A DNA stretch of 64,000 bases from Aquimarina spinulae (lineage in GTDB: Bacteria; Bacteroidota; Bacteroidia; Flavobacteriales; Flavobacteriaceae): contig NZ_CALSBP010000003.1 in the NCBI RefSeq assembly GCF_943373825.1, positions 124,001 to 188,000 on the forward strand, read 5' to 3'. Under the pieces are notes generated by a model. It searched no databases. It saw only the letters and a program-made list of their open reading frames with translations, and was not told where the DNA came from. A program made the position numbers and the translations under genes. Positions 63,769 through 64,000 of the stretch are shown here, piece by piece (position 1 is the stretch's first letter; every line of letters starts with the position of its first letter).

Positions 63769-64000
63769 CTATTTACTTTTACCAATCCTTATAATATCTG
63801 CAAAGATACCAGAAGCAGTAACTTCGGCTCCAGCACCCGCTCCTTTAACAATTAGAGGTTGTTTAGGATATCTATCGGTATAAAAAAGTACAATATTATC
63901 ACTTCCTTCGAGATTATAAAAGGGATGATCAACTGGTATGTGCTGCAACCCTACTTTTGCATTTTCTGCTTCATATTGTGCTACATATTTTAATCGACAT
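63769..64000 (-). CDS. thrA: Homoserine dehydrogenase C-terminus (bifunctional aspartokinase/homoserine dehydrogenase ThrA), cut by window end
   Basis: Only the last 76 codons are in the window. The frame reads RLKYVAQYEAEN ... HPFYNLEGSDNIVLFYTDRY and ends GAGAGAEVTASGIFADIIRIGK, the conserved C-terminus of homoserine dehydrogenase. Position ahead of thrB and thrC makes the bifunctional ThrA most likely, but the aspartokinase part is not visible. Confidence 0.85.
   Translation of the reverse strand, partial: CRLKYVAQYEAENAKVGLQHIPVDHPFYNLEGSDNIVLFYTDRYPKQPLIVKGAGAGAEVTASGIFADIIRIGKSK

Noticed and set aside
1..64000. CRISPR arrays, tRNA genes, prophage or transposases
   Set aside because: No regularly spaced repeats, no cloverleaf with conserved TTC loop, and no integrase or transposase motif was seen in any frame.

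Overview
The window is AT-rich chromosomal DNA of a gliding or T9SS-carrying member of Bacteroidota, almost certainly family Flavobacteriaceae. The evidence is: T9SS sorting domains (type A and type B), PorP/SprF and OmpA-family partners, an ECF sigma/FecR/SusC/SusD locus, bacillithiol synthase BshA, lipoproteins with acidic residues after the lipobox Cys, and recurrent TAnnTTTG -7 promoter elements, some with a TTG about 19-20 bases upstream. Genus cannot be fixed from this alone; a marine genus such as Aquimarina would fit. No phage, IS transposase, tRNA or CRISPR array was seen. The only structural RNA gene is rnpB.

Layout. 1-4.8 kb: 3' part of a T9SS type B surface protein, then PorP/SprF and an OmpA-type protein (an SprB/SprF-like secretion operon). 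5-11.9 kb: housekeeping genes rpsA, pyrR-pyrB, a STAS-like protein, a thioredoxin, rnz and pdxH. 11.9-14.1 kb: a large OmpA-family protein on the minus strand. 14.5-18 kb: sixA-ppk1-ppx polyphosphate operon. 18-24.4 kb: a beta-barrel protein, a Crp/Fnr regulator, and divergently a three-gene cassette. Its first gene encodes a 1006-residue adenylation domain fused to a six-helix membrane domain and an FAD/NAD(P)-reductase domain (the layout of fungal TmpL), followed by an enoyl-CoA hydratase and an exported protein of unknown function. 24.5-28.5 kb: a 265-bp 3' fragment of miaE, an inverted-repeat-rich gap, a secreted M12B-like metalloprotease with two chitin-binding modules, and full-length miaE. 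28.6-32.5 kb: lipoprotein, dnaX, rnpB, bshA. 32.6-38.2 kb: two paralogous barrels, then a 2-oxoadipate dioxygenase (DUF1338) gene divergent from an Lrp regulator and a D-2-hydroxyglutarate dehydrogenase-like flavoprotein, which reads as the end of lysine catabolism. 38.2-52.4 kb: second miaE, LpxH-like phosphoesterase, alpha-carbonic anhydrase, aroC, DAACS symporter, LysR and divergent PLP decarboxylase, a DUF4139 protein with a frameshift in an A10 tract, a DCC protein, an epimerase-like protein, gcvT, DUF3052. 52.5-59.1 kb: ECF sigma/FecR/SusC/SusD uptake locus. 59.2-64 kb: Nudix hydrolase, lipoprotein, a degenerate M28 peptidase, and thrC-thrB-thrA (minus strand, thrA cut by the window end).

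Most genes are core metabolism. The parts most worth a second look are the TmpL-like cassette with its divergent Crp/Fnr gene, the miaE duplication around the protease, the homopolymer-interrupted DUF4139 gene, the terminator-like hairpin in the decarboxylase leader, the DUF1338/Lrp/D2HGDH set, and the M28 protein that has lost its catalytic residues.
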